From contig NW_026705329.1 in NCBI RefSeq assembly GCF_029867415.1, positions 310,001 to 374,000 on the forward strand: a DNA stretch of 64,000 bases, in the 5' to 3' direction. The position numbers and the translations under genes are program-made. The notes under the pieces are model-generated. The model worked only from the letters and a program-made list of their open reading frames with translations. It was not told where the DNA came from and made no database searches. Numbering within the stretch: position 1 is the first letter of the stretch; the number at the start of each line of letters is the position of its first letter. Shown here one piece after another: positions 43,604-56,656 of the stretch. Source of the stretch: Vicia villosa. Taxonomy: Eukaryota > Streptophyta > Magnoliopsida > Fabales > Fabaceae.

Positions 43604-46600
43604 TTATGCGTAGTATTTTTTGACTATGTCTGCGTTCACAGGTTGTGGGAAGTCCTCTCCATCCATAGTAGTGAGTATCATTGCTCCTCCAGAGAAGATT
43701 TTCTTGATGACGAATGGTCCTTCATAGGTGGGAGTCCACTTGCCCCTAGGATCACCTTGTGGCAGAATGATTCTCTTTATGACCAAGTCACCAACTTGAT
43801 AAACTTGTTGTTTGACTCTCTTGTTAAATGCCTTGATCATACGTTTCTGATACAGTTGTCCATGACAAACAGCCGCGAGCCTCTTTTCGTCAACCAAGTT
43901 TATCTGATCTAGTCGAGTCTGGATCCATTCATCTTCATCTAGCTCTGCTTCTTTCATGATCCTTAATGACGGTATTTGAACTTCAATTGGTAATACAGCT
44001 TCCATACCATAGACTAACGAGAACGGGGTTGCCCCAGTTGATGTACGTGCGGAGGTAGGGTAACCATGAAGAGCAAATGGTAACATTTCATGCCAATCCT
44101 TGTAAGTCACAGTCATTTTCTGCACAATCTTCTTGATGTTTTTGTTAGCGGCCTCCACAGCGCCGTTCATCTTTGGTCTATAAGGTGAAGAATTGTGATG
44201 TTTGATATTGAATTGTGTGCAGAGCTCAGTGATCATATTATTGTTCAGATTGGTACCATTATCAGTGATGATTCTTTCGGGAATGCCATACCGACAGATG
44301 AGGTTGTGCTTAATGAATCGAGCCACCACATTCTTGGTTACGGAGGCAAATGAAGCAGCTTCTACCCATTTAGTGAAATAGTCGATGGCTACTAGAATGA
44401 AACGATGTCCGTTAGAAGCGGTAGGCTTAATTTCTCCGATCATATCAATGCCCCACATTGCAAAGGGCCAGGGAGCAGTTAGTACATTTAGAGGAACGGG
44501 AGGCACGTGTACTTTGTCGGCGTATATCTGGCACTTGTGACAAGTTCTTGAATGGTGGTGACAGTCAGTCTCCATTGTAGACCAGTAGTAACCTGCTCTT
44601 AGAATCTTCTTGGCCATAGTATGTCCACTAGAGTGGGTCCCAAAAGTACCATCGTGCATGTCTTCCATGATTTTTTCAGCTTCCTTCTTGTTCACACAAC
44701 GAAGCAGGGTTGAATCATGGTTGCGCTTGTATAAAGTCCCATTGCTCAGAAAGAACTTGGATGCGAATCTTCTTAGGAATTTTTTATCATTAATGGATGC
44801 CCCTTCAGGGTATTCTTGAGTCTCGAGGTACCTTTTTACTTCGTAAAACCATGGTTTCTCTTCAGCCTCGTCGTCAGCTATCTCATAACAATATGCAGGT
44901 TCGTCATGTCTTTCAATGATAACTATAGGAGCCTCATTATCCCATCTAACTTTGAACATGGATGACATAGTAGCTAACGCATCGGCCAACTGATTCTCTT
45001 CTCGGGGAATATGTTCGAAAGTAATCTCTTCAAAATATGGAATTAGAGATAGTACAAACTCTTTATAGGGTATGAGATTAGGATGTTTTGTATCCCATTC
45101 CCCTCTGATTTGACTGATTACTAAGGCTGAATCCCCATACACTTCCAAGAATTTGATCCTTAAATCGATAGCAGCTCTGAGCCCCAAGATACACGCTTCA
45201 TACTCAGCCATATTGTTGGTGCAGTCGAAACATAATCTTGCGGTGAATGGGGTGTGTCCACCAGCAGGAGAGACAATTATGGCGCCAATGCCATTACCAA
45301 GTGCGTTTGAAGCTCCATCGAAAACCATAGTCCATCGGGATCCTGGTTCAGGTCCTTCATCCGGGCCAGGTTGTTCATAGTCGGTAACAAGCATCACATC
45401 TTCATCTGGAAATTCGAAATTCATCGACTGGTAGTCATCTACCGCTTGTTGTGCCAAATGATCTGCTACCACACTCCCTTTGATCGCTTTCTGTGTAGTG
45501 TATTGGATGTCATATTCTGTCAGTATCATTTGCCATCTTGCTATTCGTCCAGAGAGAGCAGGTTTCTCGAATACATACTTGATGGGATCCATTCGGGAAA
45601 TCAACAGCGTGGTATGGTTCAACATATACTGTCTCAGTCGGCGAGCAGCCCATGCCAAAGCACAGCAAGTTTTCTCGAGCAGTGAGTATCTTGTTTCACA
45701 GTCGGTAAACTTTTTGCTAAGGTAGTATATTGCATGCTCTTTTCGACCAGACTCGTCATGTTACCCCAGTACGCACCCCATTGAGTTCTCTAACACTGTT
45801 AAATACATAATTAGAGGTCTTCCTTCTGCAGGTGGTATCATGATCGGAGGTTCTTGCAGGTACTTCTTTATTTTGTCAAAGGCCTCTTGACATTGGTCAT
45901 TCCATTTTACTACTTGATCTTTCTTCAGTAACTTGAAGATTGGCTCACAAGTAGCGGTCAGATGGGAGATAAATCTAGCAATGTAATTTAGTCGACCCAG
46001 GAATCCTCTAACTTCTTTCTCGTTTCGCGGAGCGGGCATTTCTTGTATGGCTTTTACCTTTGCAGGATCAACTTCGATACCTTTGCTACTAACAACAAAA
46101 CCCAACAGCTTGCCAGACCTTACGCCAAAGGTGCACTTGTTTGGATTCAATCTCAACTTGTACTTCTTCAACCTATCAAACAACTTCTGTAAATGGACCA
46201 GATGTTCTTCTTCAGTGTTGGACTTTGCAATCATATCATCAACATAGACCTCTATTTCTTTGTGGATCATGTCGTGGAATAAGGCTACCATTGCACGTTG
46301 GTAGGTTGCCCCAGCATTCTTCAACCCAAATGGCATAACTTTGTAACAGAAAGTGCCCCAAAGCGTAGTGAATGTTGTCTTCTCCATATCTTCGGGTGCC
46401 ATCTTAATCTGATTGTAGCCTGAGAAACCATCCATAAAAGAAAAAACCTTGCATTGTGCAGTACTATCAACCAGGATGTCAATATGTGGTAACGGGAAAT
46501 CATCTTTAGGACTTGCTCGATTCAAATCTCTATAGTCTACACACATTCTGACTTTTCCATCTTTTTTCGGTACGGGCACTATATTGGCGATCCATGGCGG

Positions 46601-47086
46601 ATAACTCACTACTTTCAGGAACCCAGCATTGAATTGTTTCTCGACTTCTTCTTTGATTTTCTGAGCCATGTCTGGTCTGCTTCTTCGTAACTTCTGTTTA
46701 ACTGGAGGACTATTCTCTTTGATAGGTAAACGATGAACCACGATATCAGTATCGAGCCCAGGCATGTCTTCGTATGACCAAGCGAAGATCTCAACATTGT
46801 CTCGTAACATCTGGATCAACCTTTGCTTGACAGCATCCTCTAATTCAGCCCCTATCTTGATTTCTTTCTTTTCTTCATCGGTACCTATGTTCACAACTTC
46901 AATTGGCTCTTCGTGCGGTTGTATAGTCTTTTCTTGTTGCTCTAATAAACGGGCAAGTTCTCTAGGCACTTCACAACCATCTTCACCTTCATCCTCAGCT
47001 TGATAGATCGGATTTTCAAAGTCATATTTAGCAATAGCAGAATCGTTATCAACAGGATCCAGCGTGGATGTGGATCTGCAGTGCAT
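43604..47086 (-). pseudogene. pol: Ogre-B pol with one in-frame stop
   Basis: Same architecture as the Ogre-A pol. The RT part has MCVDYRDLNRASPKD, FMDGFSGYNQIK and YVDDMIAKS. The frame is broken by an in-frame TAA at 45761-45763, at the start of the first RNase H, and continues without shift to 43604. Downstream are the second RNase H (FDGASN, AEYEA, GDSALV, LADALA) and integrase with HHCC (HDGTFGTHS...CHKC), WGIDMIG, ITDNGT and AVEAANK, all catalytic acids present. The first codons to 47076 are probably intron; the exon starts at 47075. Only this single stop blocks a full product. Confidence 0.93.
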
Positions 47087-47344
47087 TATGTGGGTGTGTG
47101 TGAGAACGCATAGCTATAAAAGGTAAATAAAAGAAAAAATAAAAGCAAACACACAATTTGAATACGAAACGTCCAATGCTTTATTGAATGAAAATATGCT
47201 TATGAAATGACAAGCCCTAACAAATGGACCATTGTGCCTCGGGCAGGACACATGGCTTTAGCGTTTTATTGTCTTTATTGAAATACAAGAATTAAAAACT
47301 GGCAATAAAAGAAAAGTAGGAAATAAACTAAGAACGGCAATTAC
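47076..47344 (-). other. Predicted intron between Ogre-B protease and RT
   Basis: The donor GTAATTG begins at 47344 and the acceptor CACTGCAG ends at 47076, 269 nt. Splicing keeps the frame (phase 2, glutamate codon), exactly as predicted independently for Ogre-A. The donor overlaps the protease stop codon in both elements. Confidence 0.7.
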
Positions 47345-50300
47345 TCCTGACTATAGGAGATGGAAACAATGTCCTCGGTCTTCCAGTTGTCCAGCCCTTT
47401 GTCTGACGTAGGAAAGATCCATTTGTCTAGGTTGTGATTGTCTTCGTCTTCTTCAATGGCATTAACTCCCTTGCTGATGAAGTGATGTTTCAAGTCTTCT
47501 GAACGAGGAGGTGGTGTTCTTTTCTGATCCTTAGCAGTGCAGCCTAAACCCCATTTGTCGGATTTATACGGAATGTCAGGTAATTGCCCCCAGATAGTGC
47601 AGCCACCTTCTTCTACCACAGCCCTAGCGTCTTTCAGGGAAGCCATTGTAGGAACATCTCCAGGAATTTTAGGAGGAGTGTAGACATACTTAGTTTCTGG
47701 AACTGGTTCAAGCTTCCATTCATGTGCTATGCGGGGTGATTCAAATGTCTCTCCAGTGAACTCAAGATACTTGGTCTCATCTACGAAACTTACCAAATAT
47801 TCATCTTCACCATGCACAGTGACAATCTTGCCTTCCATTGGGTACCTCAACTTTTGATGGAGAGTTGAAGTCACGGCACTTGCTTTATGTATCCAGGGAC
47901 GCCCAAGTAGACAGGAATAGGCGGGACGAATATCCATCACATAGAACACAGTATTAAAGGTTTGGGCGCCTACTCTGATGGGGAGCTCGACTTCGCCATA
48001 CACAGTACTCATAGTGCCATCATAAGCTTTGACTATTACATTACTAGATTTCAGCTCAATTCCATCGACCTTAAGTCTGTCCAACACCACCTTGGGTAAC
48101 ACATTCAGAGACGAACCATCATCAACTAGTACATGAGCCAGGGTAGTACCACCACATTCAATGGAGATATGTAGTGCTTTGTTATGATTCTTTCCACTAG
48201 GACTTAGATCCGCATCAGAAAACCCAAGGTAATTATCATTTGTCAAGTTCGCAATACAGTTCTCGAGTTGAGTGACAGAAATCTCTTGTGGCACATGGGC
48301 AGCCTCTAGAAATTTCATCATAGCCTTGGCATGGGTCTTTGAACAACTCAGGAGTGACAGCATAGAGATCTTGGAAGGAGTATGCCCCATTTGTTCAACA
48401 ATGTCATAATCACTCTTGCGGATGTACTTCAGGAACTCATTTGTTTCTTCAGATGGCGCATTTCCAGTGACAGTTTCAGGTTCATGCAATGGTCCTTTAT
48501 CATGAACATCAGCATTCGGGGTGATAGTAACAGCAGGTGAAGTAACATTTGGAGAGATCTCTGGAGAAAACACCCTTCCACTTCTCGTTACCTTACTAGT
48601 CCCAGCAATGTTTCCCACATCAGGATTGTCATTTTCAGAAGCTTTAACGGACTCAAGTTCTTGTTTAACTCCTTGAATAAAAACCTCGGCACCATAATTC
48701 CAAGGGACAGCCTTGTCAGAGGAATAGGGTATTGGACCAGGTTGAGTGATAACAATCGGAGCCACACGGGGTTCAGAAGAAATCTTGAAGGGAGCCTTGG
48801 TAGGGATCTTTAGTGGTACTTTAGAGATCACAGATACATCTTCGAACTTCAAACCACGGGAGAAACTCTCACACAACTCTTCAACAGTGGGAGTCTTCTC
48901 AAATCTGATAGTGCCACGATCCATCCAGCCTTGGATGCCTCTTTTCAGGTTCTCACAACCCTCGGGTATGAGTGCACAGTAATAACAGTCAGGGTCGCAA
49001 CCTGGAAATAAACCAGCTCGCAACAACTTTCTCTTGATATCGGGGAGAGGAGTCGACAGATCTCTCACATCATAGACATGGATGGTATCCATGATGGCAT
49101 TAACAACATGGTCATGTTTTGGCATCGGAGCAGTGATGACGTTAGGAGTCTCAGGAGCGTCGAACTCAATTTCACCAGCTTCTAACATGTCTTGAACCTT
49201 ATTTCTCAATGCCCAACAATTATCGGCAGTGTGCCCAGGACTATTAGAATGATACGCACATTTGGCCTTAGGGTCATAATTTGGAGATGTGGTAGTAACG
49301 CTCTTGGGAGGGTCTCTCAGAGTGATTAGATTGGCTTTCAACAGATGTTGCAGAACTTGAGATAAAGGCATGTTGATCTTGGTGAATTGCCTCCTTGGTC
49401 TATCAGTCTTGCGTTGGTAGTCTTGTCTAGGAGCTTGTTGAGATATTGGTGCAGAGATAAGGACGGCACCAACAGATTGATTCTGATCCTCCTTACCACG
49501 ACTCTTTTGACTATGAATAGCATTAGACTCATTTCTTCCTTGATATGGCTTCCTTGTAGTACCAGAGGCAGAACCCACTTGAATCTTCCCACTTCGAATA
49601 CCATTTTCCACACGTTCCCCAGTTAAAATGAGTTCAGTAAACCCAGAAGAAGAACTACCCAGCAGGTGACTATAGAACGGCCCAGTTAGCGTGCCCATGA
49701 ACATGTCTACCAACTCCCTATCATTCAAAGAGGGTTGGAATCTTCCAGCCAAATCTCTCCATTTTTGAGCATACTCCTTGAAACTTTCTTTAGGACCCAT
49801 GGACATGCTTTGAAGTTGCATGCGAGTCGGTGCAAGATCAGAGTTATATTGGTATTGCTTGTAGAAAGCCACAACCAAATCTTCCCATGTACGGACGCTA
49901 GCACTTTCCAGCTTATAATACCATTCGAGTTGAGTTCCAGATAAACTCTCTTGAAAGAAATGGATCCAAAGCCTCTTATCAGCAGTGTGAGGCTGAATCT
50001 TCCTCACGTAAGACCTCAAGTGCATCTTAGGACAGGAAATTCCATCATACTTAGCAAAAACGGGAGTCTTGAACTTCGGAGGAATAACGACCCCAGGAAC
50101 GAGTCCTAATTCTTCAAAATCCAACCCAGGTACCTTCTGAATTTCCACACTTCTCAGACGCTCTTCCAGTAGCCTATACTTCTCATCAGCGTAATCCTCG
50201 TCTTGGGGATACTCGTCTTCTTCTTCTTCTTCTTCACCATCAGAACCTACATGGCTTCCCTGATTGTTCTTGACACTGAGATCATCTCTCTCTTCATCTT

Positions 50301-50514
50301 CCTCATTCTTAGGGATTTCGGCATCCTCGGCCCTCCTGGGACGACCTTTGAACCTTCTTCCCAGATTGATCACACCCTTGGGCTTCTGGGTCTTCTTTTC
50401 CTTCTTAGTCAGAAGGGCTTTCAGTTCATTTTGCCCATTGGCTAGGTTCATAATCAGAGCTTAAAATTCAGCATTCTGAGCTTGGAGATTCTTGACAGTT
50501 TGTTCGACATCCAT
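47341..50514 (-). CDS. gag-pro: Ogre-B gag-protease, almost intact
   Basis: One 1036-codon frame runs from the ATG at 50451. In the same frame an upstream ATG at 50514 begins MDVEQTVKNLQAQNAEF and meets a TAA at 50461-50463, so the natural start may be upstream and lost, or translation may restart at 50451. Gag has the capsid region near residue 200 (KQYQYNSDLAPTRMQL), the zinc-knuckle-like CAYHSNSPGHTADNC, a spacer (VTRSGRVFSPEI), and the aspartic protease near residue 775. Its motif is LVDDGSSLNVLP, with aspartate where Ogre-A has threonine. The frame ends at the intron donor. Confidence 0.88.
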
Positions 50515-50742
50515 CTTTCTTGCTGAAATAAACAGCGGAAAGATGAGGCATTTGTTTTTATGAAACCTGTGATGTGATGTTTATGAATGATATGATTATG
50601 CATATGCAATGTTTTCAAGAGATTAAAGGACTTTTAACACATATCAAAAGGAAAATAAAAAAAAGAATGTTATTAATAATAATAATAATAAATCTCAGGA
50701 GCTCATGGCTTTATATCTTTTTTAGAGTTACATTAAAATATT

Positions 50743-52245
50743 CTAACAATAAATAACATAATAATAATAAAAACAAATAGGAAATCTATCTTCGAGTCGG
50801 CGCTTTCTCTTCAAACTTCGAACTTCTTCCTTGTGAGCCTTAATCATCTCATTTCTCTCTTGGACAAGTCTATCAATCTCTTGCTCCCATGATTGTATCT
50901 GATCGGGAGAGATGAAGTCTTCAATCTTCCATTTGCGGGAGAAGTAATCAAGCATACTATCGCGCTCTTTGGCATTGGCCGCCATTATTGCTTTTTCTTC
51001 TTCCACTTCACGTAGGCGTTTTTCCAAGTCAGCTTTTTCTTGTCTTAGGCAAGCAATGGTGGCAGCAAGGTCTTCATTAGGAGCGGGTACATATGGTTCT
51101 ACTTCCACATGAACAACGGGAGGAGTAATCCTTGGAACTATAGGAGTATCGGATGGATATGGTATGCCATACTCAACCACTCGATCATAAACCCATTTAA
51201 AATAAAGATCTGAAGGGATGTGATTCTTCATTCCTAATTCTCTTACTCCTATTTTCTTCACCTTGGTCCAAGCTTTGATGAACAACTTCTTTTTTCCAGT
51301 AGGGTCCGCACCATAATCAAAATTTTCTGCACTAAGATATATGGAACGAGGCTTGTCTTTTAGAGCGAAACCAAATTGATGTCGAGCCAGAATAGGATTA
51401 TAAGTTATTCCCCCTCGAGTACCAAGAAGAGGTACATTCGGGAAATCTCCACAACTATCAAACAAATGAGATCCTTCAAACCCCTTTTGACTCCAAATAA
51501 CATCGTCGTAGGAAAGCTTTATGATTCTTTGAGCCCAAGTCAAACCTTCTTCATTCTTTATCGTAGAACGGGATAAGTGCGAAATAAACCACTTATGCAA
51601 TAATGGTGCACATCCAAGAATACAACCTTTGCCTTTAGATGATCGATGATGGATGGAATGCAACAAGTCACCCAATAAAGTAGGAACCGGATTGTTACTA
51701 ATGAAGATCTTGAGAGCAATCACATCCACAATTTTATCATAGCGAGGGAACAACACTTGTCCATAGATTATGCAAGCAAGAACTTTTTCAAGAGCATCCA
51801 TACTTGTAGCATTAATCAAAATGTCAGCTTGATTATACAAGAAGTCAATCGGTAAACCAGTATATTCTCCTTTATTCACCCAAACTTTCTTGATTTCTGA
51901 TCGAGGCAAATGCAATGCAGCAGCAACATCTTCCAACTTAGGAGTCTCTTCTTCACCAGTGTAGGGCATCTGATCAAGTACCGGCAACCCTAAAATAGAA
52001 GAGAATTCTTCCAATGTAGGAACCAACTGAAAATCCCTATAAGTGAAGCAATGTAGTAGAGGATCATAAAACCGGATCATGGTGTTGAGGAGTGCTTCAT
52101 CCACTTTAGTTCGTACCAAACTGATTAGCTTATTAAGAGACTCGGAAAGCACGAGGGAACCAGAGACATTGTCACAAAGCAGCTTCAAAGGTGTAGGCAC
52201 TCCTTTAAAGCTAAGGCAAAAAGGCTTACGAACTTTAATTTCCAT
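50743..52245 (-). CDS. Ogre-B ORF1 (plant-mobile-domain-like, function unknown)
   Basis: A 500-codon open frame homologous to the Ogre-A ORF1: TMIRFYDPLLHCFTYRDF, QLVPTLEEFSSILGLP, ALKIFISNNPVPTLLGDL, GTRGGITYNPILARHQFGF. The C-terminal part is a likely coiled coil (LRQEKADLEKRLREVEEEKA), then basic. No stop breaks it. The spacer to gag (50515-50742) shows no gene. Two independent elements retaining it suggests that it matters to the element; its role is unknown. Confidence 0.88.
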   Translation of the reverse strand: MEIKVRKPFCLSFKGVPTPLKLLCDNVSGSLVLSESLNKLISLVRTKVDEALLNTMIRFYDPLLHCFTYRDFQLVPTLEEFSSILGLPVLDQMPYTGEEETPKLEDVAAALHLPRSEIKKVWVNKGEYTGLPIDFLYNQADILINATSMDALEKVLACIIYGQVLFPRYDKIVDVIALKIFISNNPVPTLLGDLLHSIHHRSSKGKGCILGCAPLLHKWFISHLSRSTIKNEEGLTWAQRIIKLSYDDVIWSQKGFEGSHLFDSCGDFPNVPLLGTRGGITYNPILARHQFGFALKDKPRSIYLSAENFDYGADPTGKKKLFIKAWTKVKKIGVRELGMKNHIPSDLYFKWVYDRVVEYGIPYPSDTPIVPRITPPVVHVEVEPYVPAPNEDLAATIACLRQEKADLEKRLREVEEEKAIMAANAKERDSMLDYFSRKWKIEDFISPDQIQSWEQEIDRLVQERNEMIKAHKEEVRSLKRKRRLEDRFPICFYYYYVIYC

Positions 52246-52969
52246 GACCTACAAAACAAATTATGGTTAACAATCCTTTAATCCCTTGAATGGAGTTAGT
52301 CATGCTATGTATGGATGATGCATGTATGCATGATGCACATACACAAATAAGTCACACAAATCACACAATTTTTGGCTTATGGCTTGCATGGAGTCTGATT
52401 AGGTGTCCTTCCCAAGGGCATTTCTATGGATAAGGAGATTTCAGCAACGGGTTCTACCAAGTGACTCAGAATTGTCAGCCCCCTCTAAAGCACCCTCGAA
52501 CATGGTAAATGCATACCACGCAATGATACTTTAGGAAGAAACCTATCTGAGCTGTAGTATCGGGTAGCGACCATAACTTGGCATGTACCAAGAATAGCCC
52601 TCCCACTACGTTCCTAAAAGCCAGGATGGGTTAAGGGTAACTAAAGGTCCTTGAGCTCCGACGCACCCAAAGATACATGCATAAACCTCTCTCATGCAAA
52701 AGAGGTACACAATAACCAGTGGAGGCCTAACTCAAGCGTGAACTTCATTTTGACCAACCCCAAGCATGCACAAGGGGGGTCTCCATGACTATGCCACTCC
52801 TAATCTTAAGTGTTCTTGAATCCGGGAATAGGATTCGTCCTTCAATTTTCCCAAAACGCCCCTGAAAAATAAAACAAACAAAACAAACAATAGAAAACAT
52901 TTAAGTGAATCCTAAGCTTTTAAGGTAACCCCTCTTTTATCGGTATTTCCCCAGCAGAGTCGCCAGTTC
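52246..52969 (-). other. Ogre-B leader with primer-binding site
   Basis: A non-coding leader of about 720 nt. The primer site at 52948-52965 reads TGGCGACTCTGCTGGGGA on the minus strand, four bases from the LTR, tRNA-Arg type. No hairpin array was noticed here. Confidence 0.8.
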
Positions 52970-55900
52970 TGTAATACGGTGAACTGACTTTTTATAATTG
53001 AAATGTCGCGGTTAAGCATGAGTCGCCACCGACTTTTATTTTATCCAAACAAATTCAGAAAGGCTAAAAGAAACAGAAAAAAACCTTTTAAAGAAATCTA
53101 AGTTCGGGGGGTAATTTATGCAAAGGGAAGGTGTAAGGCACCCTTTGCATCCATGGTTTTCCATGGGCTCTTAATTGCTTTGCTTGCTCGTTTGTTTAGA
53201 AAATGTAGATGAAAGAGATAGGGACTTTAGCTTGCGAATAAGCGTTGCCCTTTTGAAAAATTATGAGAAAGAATATAATAAAAAGGTTTGAGCATTGCAA
53301 GGCAATTAGGGGCAATTACCTTAAACTCAGATGATAGGTCTCTTTTTAGCCTTTCTGAATGAAAGGGTCTATCCTTGCCATAAGAGGGCAGGAAGCCTTT
53401 CGTTTGGAGGTTGAAGGGTCATCGAAGCATCATTTGCCATAAGACTGTCCCATGCCATAGAAGGGCAGGTAGTCTAAGGCAAGGATCAGAATAAGCCATT
53501 TTTCGTAGGCAGCCAGAAGATACCTCAGCCTTTTTCCGTAGGCAACATCCGAGGGTCGAGGTCATTTGTGTATCGAAGGCAGCATCATTTAGGGTCGTGA
53601 CCTTTTTATCGAGGCAACATGGCTGAGGTATCTTCGAATTCGAGGGACGTGGCTTATTCTGCAAAAACACAAAGGCAACAGGCAACAAGGCAACAGGCAA
53701 CAGAGAGGGTTACCCAAAAAGCGTGCGTGTGTGCATCAATCACGTGATTCAATTCAAAATATATTATCTTGTAATTAATTATTCTAGTCAGTTTAAGGTT
53801 GCCACTCCCTATTTTACTAACCACGCAGTATATAAAGCAATAAAGGGAAGGGGGAAGATGAAACCAGCGGAGGAGAGGGGAATTGTAACCAGCGGATCCC
53901 TTAATAGGGTTTGGCATAAGTAATAATAAAATAAAAAGAAGAAAAGATTTAGGGTTACCGATGACGTAGCTTTGGCATTTGACAAACCCTGAAAGAAAGA
54001 AAGAAAAAAAATGGCAAACAAAAGAGAGTGAGTGCATTATCGGTTCGGGGACAATTAGGGTTAACTTTAATAAAATAAAAGATAAATAAATTAATAATGA
54101 ATAATAAATAATACTTAGCTTCGATTTGGATTTGATCTGATATGGTTAGAGTCGGAGGAAACCTCGGAGGTAACCCTGAAAAGACAAGGCAGAAAGAGAG
54201 GGTGAATGCAAGGCAAACCCTAATATCAAAATAATTTAGATGTAATTTAAATTAAATGAAATTAAATTACTTAACTTTGGGTTTTCTGAAGGCGCGTGAT
54301 CGGAAGATATTTGAAGAGTCAACCCTGAAAATAAAACATGAAAGAGAAATGATCAGTGTATTGGAATGTTCGTCATAACCCTGATTAGGGCGGAAATTGA
54401 ATAAGAAACACAAGCGATTTAATTAATTATTGGTCTTTCGACCTAATTAATTAAATCGGGATGAGAAAAAATTAAATCGAGCAAAAATATTTTTTATGAA
54501 TTTTATGACTTAAATAAAATATATGTGAATTTGGAAAATATTTGAATAATGCAATATAAATAAGAAAATAAATGCATATAATTAAAATAAATATGTGAAA
54601 TAAATATTGAGTTAATTTAAAAAAATAAAAAAAGGTTTAATGTAATATATATATTAAAAGAGGCCGTATAATTAAAAGTAAAAAAAAATTGCAAAAATTA
54701 CTTATCTTAATCAGGTGCTGCGCAGGCGTATGGCTCATGGTGTGCACTCGCATCTGGCATCGTTGGATGAGCCTGGGAGAAGTTCCAATGGCTGTTGAGA
54801 CGGGGGTGCATGATAATAGCATGTTTCTTAAAGCGCTGGATCCACCTGGTTTTGAAAGCAAACACGCGCGCAAACCAACGAATGGGGGGAAGACACGTCT
54901 CGTCTTCAACCTCCGCTCCGTCGTCTTAAGTCTGCAACTGACCTTTAGCGACAGTCCTGTTCGTAGCTACAACCTGCGTTTTTACGAATACATGCAAACA
55001 CGAACAAAAGCTTTTCGCGAGACCATAGATGGCTTCGTCCAGATCTCACGAATTCAACCATGGCCTTTATTTGGCTTAATTTCACCTGTACGCAAAAGCC
55101 CTAATCTAAACTAAAAACCCTAATAATGGCAATCAGTAGCAAACAGGCACAGAAACGCAATTACTTGTCCAGAAACAGTCATCACAACAAGGTAAACACT
55201 ATTATGCAATTAAATTCAATGAATGATGCGTATATTATGCAAATCGAAGGAGTTTTCAGAAGAACATACCTTGGTGTATAGGAGATGTTTCTGGGGTTGT
55301 TGAATGCGTGCAATGATCCAAACACCTTCAAAGGGCCTCAGGGAACGTGTACGAACGATTGTAAGACCTTGAATTAGCTTTAATCTCAGAATTGAACTTT
55401 GAATTTTTCCTTGACTTTTGCACTCGGGTTTGCTCTTAAGACTGCAGAAATTTTTTGTACCCTAGGGATCTGTAATGCTTGGGTATTTATAGAGGAATGT
55501 ATTAGGTCAATAAAATTGAGGAGAATCTTGATAAATCTTTGATTGCTATTTTAAGAAAATTTGATTGAAAATTTTGGAAAATATGTTTCTAATTTGATCC
55601 AAACTCAATCTTTTCTTCACACATCTATTTTGCACGAAAATATATATATAATGAAGCATAATTGTGATTAGATTTGATTCTAAACAAATTTTCTTTTCAA
55701 TTTTTGATTTTCTTCATTTTATTGATTTTTAAATGAATAAAAAATTCTATAAAATTAAATATAACTAATCAATTTCGTGGGAAATTATCTTTGGGCTCTC
55801 AATGTCATGAGGAACAAGCTTGGATCTCAAAAATGTAGGCCCATTAGCAAGAAAATTCAAATTCCTTCATATTTTTCTCTCCAAAATAAACCAACTTTGA

Positions 55901-56651
55901 CATGGTGTATCTCCCTCATTTTTTGAGATATGGGGGTGTTCTAAGACATTCTGGAAACCTTGGAGTGTCCTCTAACCAATGTCTTTGGTCTCATATCAAA
56001 ATTATTTTCCATGCTCATTTTATGTCCTTTTGAAAAAAGTGTCTTTTTGTTGACTTTTGAAAAGGACCTATAATGTATGGAGCCATAATTCTTAAACCAT
56101 TGACCTGTGAGCTTTGATTCTTGGACCATTGGATAGAGGAATGAATTCTCTTCAAAATGAGCTTTGGTGGGAATTTTTCTGATGTAGTATGAATATTTGG
56201 TGAATTTTCAAAGTTTGGTTGACTTTTTCAGTTCATGCCCAAAATAGTAACTCTTGACTTTTGACTTTTCTGATCTTTCCTTGCATCATCATGATCAATC
56301 CTTGATCAAATGATGATTTTAGGGTTATGAGGATGTTGTTGACCAAGTATCTGGAACTTTTGACTGTATTTTGGCTTGAAATGACTGTTTTGCCCTTGAG
56401 AGTCGACTGTTGACCTAGTCATGATTTGTGGGACTAAGTTTGCTCTGTTTGTCTTGAAACTTTATATGGAGATGCTTTGGGATGTTAGTGACCTTATGGA
56501 ACCACCTTGAGCCATTGATTCAATGATTTTCCTCTGAATTATTCAAACCCTAGTTTAGAACTTCTGTGTGGGAGACTGTGTTTTGGAGCTTTGTCTTATG
56601 ATTTGGTTTTGTGTTATGAAAAATAGCATGGGCAAATTTTGGGGTATGACA
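52970..56651 (-). repeat. 5' LTR of Ogre-B (3682 bp)
   Basis: Aligned with 38298-41979 at an offset of +14672 (+14673 between the two indels). The hairpin copy is at 54415-54458. Confidence 0.94.
55484..55493 (-). promoter_or_regulatory. TATA box in the Ogre-B 5' LTR
   Basis: Minus strand TCTATAAATA in the context CATTCCTCTATAAATACCC. It is the probable promoter of Ogre-B. The matching 3' LTR site is 40811-40820. Confidence 0.6.
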
Positions 56652-56656
56652 CTCTT

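Larger units (their letters stand above)
38298..56651 (-). mobile_element. Ogre-B, Ty3/gypsy Tat-lineage retrotransposon inside the Ogre-A LTR
   Basis: Exact target duplication CTCTT at 38293-38297 and 56652-56656. Both LTRs are 3682 bp (38298-41979 and 52970-56651) with TGTCATACCCCAAAA...CCGTATTACA ends in element sense. Seven substitutions and two 1-bp indels separate them. Total length 18,354 bp. ORF1, gag-pro, intron, pol order equals that of Ogre-A, but proteins differ clearly and the LTRs share only the terminal TGTCATACCCCAA, so it is a different family. One early stop in gag and one stop in pol are seen. Confidence 0.95.
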
